Made by a program: the position numbers and the translations under genes
The notes under the pieces: generated by a model
The model's input: the letters and a program-made list of their open reading frames with translations, nothing else
Told to the model about the DNA's origin: nothing
Database searches by the model: none
From: Ruminococcus bromii
GTDB lineage: Bacteria > Bacillota > Clostridia > Oscillospirales > Acutalibacteraceae
Assembly: GCF_002834225.1 (NCBI RefSeq)
Contig: NZ_NNSR01000072.1
Span: 62,001-126,000 of the forward strand
Reading direction: 5' to 3'
Length of the DNA stretch: 64,000 bases
Part shown: positions 43,955 through 52,103 of the stretch, piece after piece
How positions within the stretch are numbered: position 1 is the stretch's first letter
Layout of the letters: every line of letters starts with the position of its first letter

Positions 43955-46366
43955 TTGAAATACAATCATAAAGCCGTAGAAGAAAAATGGCAAAAAATTT
44001 GGGAAGATAAGGGTGTGTTCCACGCAAGTGAGGACACAGAAAAAGAAAAATTCTATGCTCTTATCGAGTTCCCGTACCCGTCGGGACAGGGTCTTCATGT
44101 AGGTCATCCCCGTCCGTACACAGCACTTGATACAGTTGCAAGAAAACGCAGACTTGAGGGCTACAATGTCCTTTATCCTATCGGATGGGACGCTTTCGGT
44201 CTTCCTACCGAGAACTATGCAATCAAAAATCACATTCACCCTGAAATCGTAACAAAGAAGAATATTGCCCGTTTTAAAAAGCAGATTCAGTCACTCGGTA
44301 TTTCTTTTGACTGGAGCAGAGAAATCAATACGACAGATCCCGAATACTACAAGTGGACGCAGTGGATTTTTATTCAGCTTTATAAGCACGGTCTTGCTTA
44401 TAAAAAAGAGATGAATGTAAACTGGTGTACTTCATGCAAGTGCGTTCTTGCAAACGAAGAGGTAGTAAACGGCGTTTGTGAGCGTTGCGGAAGTGAAGTT
44501 GTTCACAAGGTTAAGTCACAGTGGATGCTTAAAATCACAGAATATGCTGACAGACTTATCAATGACCTTGACCTTGTAAATTATCCTGACAGAGTAAAAG
44601 CACAGCAGAAGAACTGGATCGGCAGAAGTAAGGGTGCTGAGGTTGATTTTACAACTACAACAGGCGACACACTTACAATTTATACAACTCGTGCCGATAC
44701 ACTTTACGGTGCTACATATATGGTAATTTCTCCTGAACACCCAATGATTGAAAAGTGGGCTGACAAGATTTCAAATATGGACGAAATCAAGAAGTATCAG
44801 GAGGCTGCCGCGCGTAAGTCTGACTTTGAAAGAACAGAGGTAGCAAAGGAAAAGACGGGCGTAAGAATTGACGGCGTTAATGCTATAAACCCTGTAAACA
44901 ATAAGGAAATCCCGATTTTTATTTCTGACTATGTCCTTGTATCATACGGTACAGGTGCTATTATGGCTGTTCCTGCTCACGATACCCGTGACTGGGAATT
45001 TGCAAAAAAATTCGACCTTCCTATTATTGAAGTTGTTAAGGGCGGCAATGTTCAGGAAGAGGCTTACACAGATTGTGCCAAGGGCATTATGGTCAACTCG
45101 GGAATGCTTGACGGTCTTACTGTTGATGAAGCAAAGAAAAAAATTATTGATTGGCTCACAAGTGAGGGCAAAGGTCATTCAAAGGTAAATTACAAGCTCC
45201 GTGACTGGGTATTCTCCCGTCAGCGTTATTGGGGCGAGCCTATTCCGATGGTATATTGCGAGAAGTGCGGTTATGTTCCTCTTGATGAAAAAGACCTTCC
45301 GCTCAGACTGCCTATGGTTGAGTCATATGAACCGACTGATAACGGCGAATCTCCGCTTGCAAAGATGACAGACTGGATTAACACAACCTGTCCTTGCTGC
45401 GGCGGTAAGGCTAAGAGAGAAACCGATACAATGCCTCAGTGGGCAGGCTCATCGTGGTACTATCTCAGATATATGGACCCGCACAATAAAAATGCCATTG
45501 CATCAAAAGAGGCTCTTAACTACTGGTCACCTGTTGATTGGTACAACGGCGGTATGGAGCATACAACTCTCCACCTTCTTTACAGCCGTTTCTGGCATAA
45601 GTTCCTCTATGATATCGGTGTTGTTCCTACTCCGGAACCATACGCTAAGCGTACTTCACACGGTATGATTCTCGGTGAAAACGGCGAGAAGATGAGTAAA
45701 TCAAGAGGCAATGTCGTAAATCCTGATGAAATCGTTGACGAATACGGTGCAGATACAATGCGTTTATATGAAATGTTCATCGGTGACTTTGAAAAGGCTG
45801 CTCCGTGGAGTAAGGCAAGCATCAGAGGTTGCCGCAGATTCGTTGAGCGCTATTGGAACCTTCAGAATGTTCTCATTGACGGTGACAAAATCAGACCCGA
45901 GCTTGAGAGTGCGTTTAACAAGGCAATCAAAAAGGTTGGCGAGGATATTGAAAATATCAAGTTCAATACCGCCATCGCAACTCTTATGGCTTTAATCAAC
46001 GATATTTCAAATGTAAAGTCAATCAATAAGGAAGAACTCAGAATTTTCTCAATTCTCCTTAATCCGTTTGCTCCTCATGTTACGGAAGAAGTTTACGAGG
46101 CTTGTAAGCTTGGCAATGGTATTCTTGCCGAAGCTGAATGGCCTGAATATGACGAGTCAAAATGTGTTGATGAAAGCGTGGAAATCGTCGTTCAGGTAAA
46201 CGGCAAAATTAAGACTAAACTCAATATCCCTGTTGACGCTGACAAGGATACAGTTCTTGAGCTTGCCAAAAATGACGAGAATGTTAGGAAAGCAATTGAC
46301 GGAATGAATATTATTAAGGAGATTGTTGTTCCTAAAAAACTTGTAAATCTTGTTGTTAAGCCATAA
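43955..46366 (+). CDS. leuS: Leucine-tRNA ligase
   Basis: Class I synthetase charging tRNA-Leu. The 803-residue length is typical. HIGH motif HVGH (48-51), an editing domain insert ([14 protein letters not shown]), zinc-type Cys pairs, KMSKS (about residues 578-582) and anticodon domain are all present. Start TTG 43955 follows AGGAGGG (43942-43948). Tail of the long dprA-to-leuS run; no T-box leader is seen, and no clear terminator follows before the rpsU promoter. Confidence 0.97.
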   Translation: MKYNHKAVEEKWQKIWEDKGVFHASEDTEKEKFYALIEFPYPSGQGLHVGHPRPYTALDTVARKRRLEGYNVLYPIGWDAFGLPTENYAIKNHIHPEIVTKKNIARFKKQIQSLGISFDWSREINTTDPEYYKWTQWIFIQLYKHGLAYKKEMNVNWCTSCKCVLANEEVVNGVCERCGSEVVHKVKSQWMLKITEYADRLINDLDLVNYPDRVKAQQKNWIGRSKGAEVDFTTTTGDTLTIYTTRADTLYGATYMVISPEHPMIEKWADKISNMDEIKKYQEAAARKSDFERTEVAKEKTGVRIDGVNAINPVNNKEIPIFISDYVLVSYGTGAIMAVPAHDTRDWEFAKKFDLPIIEVVKGGNVQEEAYTDCAKGIMVNSGMLDGLTVDEAKKKIIDWLTSEGKGHSKVNYKLRDWVFSRQRYWGEPIPMVYCEKCGYVPLDEKDLPLRLPMVESYEPTDNGESPLAKMTDWINTTCPCCGGKAKRETDTMPQWAGSSWYYLRYMDPHNKNAIASKEALNYWSPVDWYNGGMEHTTLHLLYSRFWHKFLYDIGVVPTPEPYAKRTSHGMILGENGEKMSKSRGNVVNPDEIVDEYGADTMRLYEMFIGDFEKAAPWSKASIRGCRRFVERYWNLQNVLIDGDKIRPELESAFNKAIKKVGEDIENIKFNTAIATLMALINDISNVKSINKEELRIFSILLNPFAPHVTEEVYEACKLGNGILAEAEWPEYDESKCVDESVEIVVQVNGKIKTKLNIPVDADKDTVLELAKNDENVRKAIDGMNIIKEIVVPKKLVNLVVKP

Positions 46367-46409
46367 TTCAACTCTTAAAATAAATTTAACCTAAATTTCT
46401 ACAATGCTA

Positions 46410-46438
46410 TTGACATTATTCGAGTGATAATGTATAAT
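46410..46438 (+). promoter_or_regulatory. Sigma-A promoter of rpsU
   Basis: TTGACA (46410-46415), 17-base spacer, TATAAT (46433-46438): full consensus. Drives rpsU as a short transcript ended at 46708. Confidence 0.9.
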
Positions 46439-46496
46439 AACATTTGCAATTATATGCAAATTACCCATGCCCGGTGGCAGATGGGAGGGAAGATAG

Positions 46497-46673
46497 ATGG
46501 CAGAGATTAGACTTAAAGAGAATGAATCCCTTGAAAGTGCTTTAAGAAGATTCAAGAAGCAGTGTGCCAGAGCTGGCGTTATTGCTGAGGTTCGCAAAAG
46601 AGAAGCTTATGAAAAGCCCTCTGTAAAGCGTAAGAAAAAATCCGAAGCAGCTCGCAAACGCAAATACAGGTAA
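46497..46673 (+). CDS. rpsU: 30S ribosomal protein S21
   Basis: A 58-residue very basic protein: [19 protein letters not shown], then [20 protein letters not shown] and a Lys/Arg tail. This is S21, a small-subunit protein near the anti-Shine-Dalgarno region of 16S rRNA. GGGAGGGA at 46483-46490 is the ribosome site. It has its own consensus promoter and terminator. Expected as a small single-gene unit in Firmicutes. Confidence 0.97.
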   Translation: MAEIRLKENESLESALRRFKKQCARAGVIAEVRKREAYEKPSVKRKKKSEAARKRKYR

Positions 46674-46681
46674 TCAAACAG

Positions 46682-46708
46682 GCGGACAGAGCATTCTGTC
46701 CGCTTTTT
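46682..46708 (+). terminator. Intrinsic terminator after rpsU
   Basis: GCGGACAGA (46682-46690) pairs with TCTGTCCGC (46695-46703), loop GCAT, followed by TTTTT, starting 8 bases after the stop codon. Confidence 0.93.
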
Positions 46709-46745
46709 GTTTTATCTTCATATTTCTTTGAAAAAAGGTGACACT

Positions 46746-47177
46746 ATGAAAAAGATTCTTATTATACTCGGACCTAACCTCAATATGGTAGGCGTCCGTG
46801 AAAAGGGAATATACGGTGAAGAAACTGCCTCTGATATTGAAAAGCAGATTATTTCATACGCTGAAAGCAACGGCTTTTCTGCCGAAGTTTTTCAGTCAAA
46901 TCACGAAGGAGATCTTATTGATAAAATTCATTCGGCAAAGGGCAGCTTTGACGGTGTTGTAATTAACGCAGGTGCGCTCACTCACTATAGCTATGCTTTA
47001 AGAGATGCCATTGCTTGCGTGAAGATTCCTTTCGTAGAGGTTCATATGTCTAATATTCACGCAAGAGAAGAGTTCAGACATACATCTGTAATTGCACCTG
47101 TTTGTGTCGGTCAGATTGCAGGCTTTGGCAAGAACAGCTACTTCCTTGCTATCAATGCATTAAAGGACTTGATGTGA
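46746..47177 (+). CDS. aroQ: Type II 3-dehydroquinate dehydratase
   Basis: Third step of the shikimate pathway. The 143-residue protein shows the catalytic-Tyr block REKGIYGEE, the substrate loop INAGALTHYSYALRDA and VHMSNIHAREEFRH. The second motif usually reads N-P-G-A; here Pro is Ala. ATG 46746 follows AAGGTGA; a longer frame from 46707 overlaps the terminator region. The stop overlaps the next ATG (TGATG). aroQ-M24 peptidase-efp also cluster in Bacillus (yqhS-yqhT-efp). Confidence 0.94.
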   Translation: MKKILIILGPNLNMVGVREKGIYGEETASDIEKQIISYAESNGFSAEVFQSNHEGDLIDKIHSAKGSFDGVVINAGALTHYSYALRDAIACVKIPFVEVHMSNIHAREEFRHTSVIAPVCVGQIAGFGKNSYFLAINALKDLM

Positions 47178-48268
47178 TGCAAAATGCTTTATTTGAGCAA
47201 AGGCTTGAAAATTTAAAGACGGTTATTGACAGTAACAATCAGGCTCTTCTGATTACTAATGAAAAAAATATCGGCTATTTTTGCGGATTTTTTCACAGCG
47301 AAGGCTATTTGCTTGTAACTGAAAATGAAACGGTTCTTTTCGTTGATTTTCGATACTATGAGGCTGCACTAAAAAAATCAAGCTGCTGTAAAGTGGTTTG
47401 CTTTACAAAGCTTTTTAAAGACCTTATAAGCGAGGTTAAGAACAATTCTGTTGTGAAGGTGCTTTTTGAGGCTTCAAATATTACGGTTGAAAAATACAGC
47501 CGTTTTAAAAAAGCTTTTTCCGAAAACGGCATTGATTGTATCTGCAACAGTATTCTTGATGATAAGATAGATAATATCAGGTGTATCAAAGACAAGTCCG
47601 AAATTACTAAGATTGCCAAAGCTCAGGAGATAACCGAAAAGTCATATCTTGAGGTGTTGAATTACCTAAAACCCGGTGTCAGCGAACGCAGGGTTGCACT
47701 TGAGCTTGAACACCTCATAAAGCTTAACGGCGGCGAGGGCGTTTCATTTGACCTTATTACGATTACAGGTAAAAAGACTTCATTGCCACACGGAGTTCCG
47801 TCAGATGATATTGTCAGTGAGGGAGATTTCTTTACTTTTGATATCGGCTCAATTTTTGAGGGTTATCACAGCGATACTACGCGTACGGTAGCAATCAAGT
47901 CGGCTGACGAAGAAATGAAAAAGGTTTATGACATCGTATTAAAAGCTCAGCTTGCTGTACTTGACAGCGTAAAACCAGGAGCAAAATGTTCTGATGTCGA
48001 TAAAATTGCAAGAGATATAATCTCGGAAAACGGTTACGGAAAATATTTCGGTCATGCAACCGGTCACGGTGTAGGACTTGATATCCACGAATCTCCCGTT
48101 GTATCTCCGAGAAGTGAAACAATGCTGAAAAAAGGTATGATAATAACCGATGAACCGGGAATATATCTGCCGGGTAAATTCGGTGTTCGCATTGAAGATA
48201 TGCTTTGCGTGACTGATACAGGTTACAAAAACTTTGTTTCACTCCCCAAAGAACTCATTATTGTGTAA
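47177..48268 (+). CDS. Aminopeptidase P family (M24) Xaa-Pro peptidase
   Basis: A 363-residue M24 metallopeptidase releasing N-terminal residues before proline. The N-terminal ~130 residues form the creatinase-type domain; the C-terminal pita-bread fold has metal ligands in FDIGSIFEGYHSDTTR (two Asp), GHATGHGVGLDIHE (His), TDEPGIY (Glu) and RIEDM (Glu). ATG 47177 overlaps the aroQ stop; the frame from 47102 lies inside aroQ. Equivalent to yqhT by neighbours. Confidence 0.93.
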   Translation: MQNALFEQRLENLKTVIDSNNQALLITNEKNIGYFCGFFHSEGYLLVTENETVLFVDFRYYEAALKKSSCCKVVCFTKLFKDLISEVKNNSVVKVLFEASNITVEKYSRFKKAFSENGIDCICNSILDDKIDNIRCIKDKSEITKIAKAQEITEKSYLEVLNYLKPGVSERRVALELEHLIKLNGGEGVSFDLITITGKKTSLPHGVPSDDIVSEGDFFTFDIGSIFEGYHSDTTRTVAIKSADEEMKKVYDIVLKAQLAVLDSVKPGAKCSDVDKIARDIISENGYGKYFGHATGHGVGLDIHESPVVSPRSETMLKKGMIITDEPGIYLPGKFGVRIEDMLCVTDTGYKNFVSLPKELIIV

Positions 48269-48276
48269 TAAAAGTC

Positions 48277-48305
48277 TTGCATTTTTTGTCATTGTTATGT
48301 ATAAT
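48277..48305 (+). promoter_or_regulatory. Sigma-A promoter of efp
   Basis: TTGCAT (48277-48282), 17-base spacer, TATAAT (48300-48305). Gives a ~60-base leader to the efp ATG; a small inverted repeat (TACGG/CCGTA) lies in it. Confidence 0.8.
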
Positions 48306-48372
48306 GTAAATTGTTATATTACGGCATACATTACCGTATTTCCGTATGAAAGATAATTAGGAGGTATTACTA

Positions 48373-48930
48373 ATGATATCAGCAGGTGATTTCAGAAACG
48401 GCGTTACATTTGAAATGGACGGTCAGGTTGTATCAATCATTGAATTCCAGCATGTAAAGCCAGGTAAGGGTGCTGCATTTGTAAGAACTAAAATCAGAAA
48501 TGTTATTACAGGCGCAGTAGTTGAAAAAACTTTCAACCCGAACGATAAGTATCCCACAGCTTTCATTGACAGAAAGGATATGGAATACAGCTATTCAGAC
48601 GGCGATCTTTACTACTTCATGGATACAGAAACATGGGAGCAGATCCCGATTAACAAGAGCGTTCTCGGCGACAGCTTTAAGTTTGTTAAGGAAAATATGG
48701 TGTGCAAGGTTCTTTCTTACAAGGGCAATGTATTCGGTATTGAGCCTCCGAACTTTGTTGAACTTAAGGTTACAAAGACAGATCCCGGCTTTAAGGGTGA
48801 CACAGCAACTAACGCTACAAAGCCTGCAACTCTTGAAACAGGTGCTGAAATTAAGGTTCCCCTCTTCATTGACGAGGGCGAGGTTATTCAGATTGACACA
48901 AGAACAGGCGAATATATGGGCAGAGCTTAA
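48373..48930 (+). CDS. efp: Elongation factor P
   Basis: Rescues ribosomes stalled on polyproline. The 185 residues are full length: KOW-like domain 1 with the loop lysine K32 in KPGKGAAF, then two OB domains ending [18 protein letters not shown]32 is the position modified in other species, by 5-aminopentanol in Bacillus; modification here is unknown. TAGGAGGT precedes the ATG. The acidic zinc-ribbon gene follows 20 bases later. Confidence 0.97.
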   Translation: MISAGDFRNGVTFEMDGQVVSIIEFQHVKPGKGAAFVRTKIRNVITGAVVEKTFNPNDKYPTAFIDRKDMEYSYSDGDLYYFMDTETWEQIPINKSVLGDSFKFVKENMVCKVLSYKGNVFGIEPPNFVELKVTKTDPGFKGDTATNATKPATLETGAEIKVPLFIDEGEVIQIDTRTGEYMGRA

Positions 48931-48950
48931 TCTCTGCAGGAGAATCTGTT

Positions 48951-49439
48951 ATGAATCTTACTGAAAAAATTTCTTACATTCGCGGTCTTTGCGACGGCCT
49001 TGAGCTTGATGAGTCAAAACCTGAAGTAAAGGTTATTAACGCAATCGTTGATCTTCTTGATGATATGGCTTTTGAAGTATCCGATATGGAGGAGCTTTAC
49101 GATGAGTTAAGCGCTCAGGTTGACGAAATTGATCAGGATCTTGCTGATGTTGAGTCTGATGTTTACGATGACGAGGACTATGACATTGAAGATTATGACG
49201 ATGAAGATGACGACTATGATTTTGATGATGAAGAGAATCCTTTTTATGAGGTAACTTGCGATTCATGCGGTCAGAAGCTTAATGTTTCCGAAGATGTCCT
49301 TCTTGAAGGCGAAATCGAATGTCCAAACTGCGGTGAAAACCTCGAGTTTGATTTTTCAAATCTCTTCAGTGATGAGGAAGATGACGACTGTGATGTCGAT
49401 TGTGCATCATGCGGCGGTTGTTCGGACACAGAAGAATAA
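48951..49439 (+). CDS. Acidic CD1247-type zinc-ribbon protein
   Basis: A 162-residue protein of unknown function. The N-terminal ~45 residues (ISYIRGLCDGLELDES and following) match the CD1247 N-terminal domain widespread in Clostridia. A long Asp/Glu tract covers residues ~60-98, then a zinc ribbon (CDSCGQ and CPNCGE pairs), and a last Cys cluster CASCGGC near the end. No membrane segment. It follows efp by 20 bases and is closed by a terminator that also carries the yunB ribosome site. Confidence 0.85.
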   Translation: MNLTEKISYIRGLCDGLELDESKPEVKVINAIVDLLDDMAFEVSDMEELYDELSAQVDEIDQDLADVESDVYDDEDYDIEDYDDEDDDYDFDDEENPFYEVTCDSCGQKLNVSEDVLLEGEIECPNCGENLEFDFSNLFSDEEDDDCDVDCASCGGCSDTEE

Positions 49440-49450
49440 TTAACAAAACA

Positions 49451-49486
49451 AACACCCTTCGTATAGTATATACGAGGGGTGTTTTT
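49451..49486 (+). terminator. Terminator hairpin that contains the yunB ribosome site
   Basis: AACACCCTTCGTATA (49451-49465) pairs over 15 bp (one wobble) with TATACGAGGGGTGTT (49469-49483), loop GTA, with T-tract 49482-49486. The yunB ribosome site GAGGGG (49474-49479) is in the 3' arm and the ATG (49487) follows the T-tract at once, the same layout as at yabP. Confidence 0.88.
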
Positions 49487-50140
49487 ATGTTGTACAGAAA
49501 AAGATGTAAAAGAAAATTTGTTCTTTTAAAGAAAATACTTCTTACTGTTGTTTTACTGATTATCGGTGTTACTGTTTTCTGCGAAGTGCATTTGTCAGAT
49601 TTCAGACCGGAGTACATAAGAATTCAGGCTGAAATATTGTCTGTAAATTCTGTCTGTGACGCAGTGAACAATACACTTGACAAGCTTAATTATTCTTACA
49701 GCGATATTGCAAAGATCAATTGTGATACAAACGGAAATGTGCAGTCCATTGAAACGGATTCATTCAAAATCAACAGAATTAAAGCCGACATCACGAAAGC
49801 TGTTCAGAAGGAAATAGCTAAGGTATATGACAATGAAATTGAAATACCTCTCGGTGCATTTACGAATATTACAATACTCTCAAATGTCGGACCTTGCATT
49901 CCCGTGAATTTTAACCTTACAGGAAGCTTTTCCTCGGAGGTTATAAGTACATTTGAACAAGCGGGAATAAATCAGACAATCCACCATATAAAGCTTTTGT
50001 TTACCTCAAAAATAATGACAACCTCGCTTGATTATTCAGGCAAAATAACATTTACTACCGATTTTGAAATTGCACAATCCGTAATAGTCGGTAATATACC
50101 GTCCGGATACGGTTCTCTGTTTCAGACTTATAAGAAGTAA
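49487..50140 (+). CDS. yunB: Sporulation protein YunB
   Basis: A 217-residue membrane-anchored protein: basic N terminus, a transmembrane segment at ~14-32, and the YunB domain with IEIPLGAFTNITILSNVGP, FEQAGINQTIHHIKL and QSVIVGNIPSGYG. In Bacillus yunB is sigma-E controlled and needed for full spore yield. ATG 49487 is used since MLYRKRCK begins the family match; longer in-frame starts lie inside the upstream gene. Its ribosome site is masked in the hairpin at 49451-49483. Confidence 0.9.
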   Translation: MLYRKRCKRKFVLLKKILLTVVLLIIGVTVFCEVHLSDFRPEYIRIQAEILSVNSVCDAVNNTLDKLNYSYSDIAKINCDTNGNVQSIETDSFKINRIKADITKAVQKEIAKVYDNEIEIPLGAFTNITILSNVGPCIPVNFNLTGSFSSEVISTFEQAGINQTIHHIKLLFTSKIMTTSLDYSGKITFTTDFEIAQSVIVGNIPSGYGSLFQTYKK

Positions 50141-50164
50141 ATTTTGAAAAACCTGTGAAAAACA

Positions 50165-50193
50165 TTGAAAAACCGTATATCTTGTGTTATAAT
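50165..50193 (+). promoter_or_regulatory. Sigma-A promoter of miaB, extended -10
   Basis: TTGAAA (50165-50170), 17-base spacer, TATAAT (50188-50193), with TGT directly before the -10. Likely drives the miaB-mutS-mutL-miaA run. Confidence 0.82.
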
Positions 50194-50228
50194 CTAACAG
50201 TTAATACAATGGGTTAGGAGGCATTTCT

Positions 50229-51632
50229 TTGCCTGACAGTCAGAAAATTTCCGAAAAACAATCGGAGTATATGAATTTAATAGCTGAAATTATGGATATC
50301 CGCAAAAGAGGAGAGAAGCCTGTTGCGTATATCAGAACATACGGCTGCCAGCAGAATGTGGCGGATAGTGAAAAAATCAAAGGTATGCTTGAACAGTCAG
50401 GATTTGAGTTTGCAGACGAACCCGACAATGCGGATTTCATACTTTTTAATACCTGTGCCGTAAGAGAACACGCCGAGGACAGAGTGTTCGGCAATGTCGG
50501 TGCGTTAAAAAATCTCAAGCGTAAGCATCCCCAGATCCTCATTGCTTTGTGCGGTTGTATGATGGAGCAGGAGCATATTGCAAACAGAATTTACAAGAGC
50601 TTTCCTTTTGTGGGACTTGTGTTCGGTACTCATTCATTGCACCATTTTCCTGAGCTTATGTATAACGCTCTTCTTGACGGAAAGAGAGTGTTTGAAAGAG
50701 GTAATGACGATAACCTGCTTTATGAGGGCTTTCCTGTTAAGCGTGACGGCACTTTTAAGGGTTGGTTACCGATTATGTACGGCTGCAACAACTTCTGTAC
50801 ATATTGCGTTGTGCCTTATGTAAGAGGCAGAGAACGCAGCCGTGAAAAGAATATTATTGTTTCTGAGGCTAAAAATATGATTGAGTCCGGTTACAAAGAT
50901 ATTACCCTTCTCGGTCAGAATGTAAATTCCTACGGAAAAGGTCTTTCCGAGAAAGTAAACTTTTCACAGCTTTTGCGTGAGGTCGATTCAATTGACGGCG
51001 ATTACTGGCTTCGCTTTATGACATCGCATCCAAAGGATTGTTCTAAGGAGCTTATTGATGCAATTGCGTCGGGTACTCATATAAGCAAGCATCTTCACCT
51101 TCCGTTTCAATGCGGTTCGGACAGAGTGCTTAAGGCAATGAACCGTCATTATGACCGCAGAAAGTATCTTGAAATAATCAATTATGCAAAAGAAAAAATT
51201 GACGGTCTTTCACTTACAAGTGATATTATTGTAGGCTTTCCCGGCGAAACATATGAAGATTTCAAAGAAACTTTATCCCTCATCCGTGAGGTTGAGTTCA
51301 CATCGCTCTTTACTTTTATTTTCTCGCCAAGAGTCGGTACTCCTGCGGCTAAAATGGACGATCCTATTCCGGCGGAAGAAAAATCAAAGTGGTTCCGTGA
51401 GCTTCTTGATGTTCAGGAAGAAATTGCGGCAAAGCGTTGTTCTTCAATGGTCGGCAAAACAGAAAAGGTGCTTATTGAAAGTGAAAACGATAAGAACGGT
51501 GAATTGTGCGGCCGTACAAGCGGCAACATAATTGTTGAGCTTGAAGGATCAAAGGACTGTATCGGAACATTCAAAAATGTAAAAATAACAAAGGCTCGCA
51601 ACTGGATATTAAAGGGCGAGCTTGTAAAATAA
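50229..51632 (+). CDS. miaB: tRNA methylthiotransferase MiaB
   Basis: Radical SAM enzyme that adds a methylthio group to i6A37 of tRNA. The 467 residues carry the N-terminal MTTase domain with three Cys (TYGCQQN, FNTCAVRE, LCGCM), the radical SAM motif CNNFCTYC followed by VVPYVRGRERSR, and a TRAM domain. Start TTG 50229 has AGGAGG (50216-50221) upstream. miaA, which makes its substrate, is encoded five kilobases downstream in the same run. Confidence 0.96.
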   Translation: MPDSQKISEKQSEYMNLIAEIMDIRKRGEKPVAYIRTYGCQQNVADSEKIKGMLEQSGFEFADEPDNADFILFNTCAVREHAEDRVFGNVGALKNLKRKHPQILIALCGCMMEQEHIANRIYKSFPFVGLVFGTHSLHHFPELMYNALLDGKRVFERGNDDNLLYEGFPVKRDGTFKGWLPIMYGCNNFCTYCVVPYVRGRERSREKNIIVSEAKNMIESGYKDITLLGQNVNSYGKGLSEKVNFSQLLREVDSIDGDYWLRFMTSHPKDCSKELIDAIASGTHISKHLHLPFQCGSDRVLKAMNRHYDRRKYLEIINYAKEKIDGLSLTSDIIVGFPGETYEDFKETLSLIREVEFTSLFTFIFSPRVGTPAAKMDDPIPAEEKSKWFRELLDVQEEIAAKRCSSMVGKTEKVLIESENDKNGELCGRTSGNIIVELEGSKDCIGTFKNVKITKARNWILKGELVK

Positions 51633-51647
51633 TCGGAGGTTAAAACT

Positions 51648-52055
51648 ATGGATATCATTGAGAAGGCAAGGGAACTCGGAAGACTCATTCAGGAAGAAGA
51701 ATCATATAAAAAATTACAGGACGCTCAGAAGAATGCAGATGCAGATATGGAGCTTCAGCGTCTTATCGGTGAATTTAATCTTAAGAGAATGTCAATCAAC
51801 AATGAGGCATCTAAAAAAGAAAGAGATCAGGAAAAGCTTTCTAAGCTTAATACTGAGATGAGAGAGGCATATTCTCAGATTATGTCAAACGAGAATATGA
51901 TTGCCTACAATGATGCAAAGGCAGCCTTTGATGTTGTTGCAAACAGAGTTCTCGCAATTGTTCAGCAGTCTGCCGAGGGTGCAGACCCTGAAACAGCCGA
52001 TTACAGCCAGTCATCTTGCTCGGGAAGCTGTGCTACCTGCGGCGGCTGCGGCTGA
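51648..52055 (+). CDS. YlbF/YmcA-family protein with Cys-rich tail
   Basis: A 135-residue helical protein of the YlbF/YmcA (RicF/RicA) family; in Bacillus these form a complex with YaaT that holds iron-sulfur clusters and affects RNase Y, biofilm and sporulation. Residues ~1-115 are helical (ELGRLIQEEESYKKLQDAQ). The tail has five cysteines in CSGSCATCGGCG, a plausible cluster ligand set. The location between miaB and mutS equals that of ymcA in Bacillus. SD CGGAGG is 10 bases upstream of the ATG. Confidence 0.88.
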   Translation: MDIIEKARELGRLIQEEESYKKLQDAQKNADADMELQRLIGEFNLKRMSINNEASKKERDQEKLSKLNTEMREAYSQIMSNENMIAYNDAKAAFDVVANRVLAIVQQSAEGADPETADYSQSSCSGSCATCGGCG

Positions 52056-52103
52056 TAAACGGTTCGATAAACGGTTCTAAATTTTGTTAAGGAAGTGAAA
52101 CAA

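Noticed and set aside
44516-44740. Cys-rich minus-strand frame inside leuS
   Set aside because: Antisense reading of the leuS editing domain; spacing of cysteines is irregular and there is no start signal.
48315-48345. Small inverted repeat in the efp leader as a riboswitch
   Set aside because: Five base pairs only and no recognisable riboswitch core.
48521-48964. Arg/Leu-rich open frame overlapping efp
   Set aside because: Out-of-frame shadow of efp; no ribosome site and no family match.
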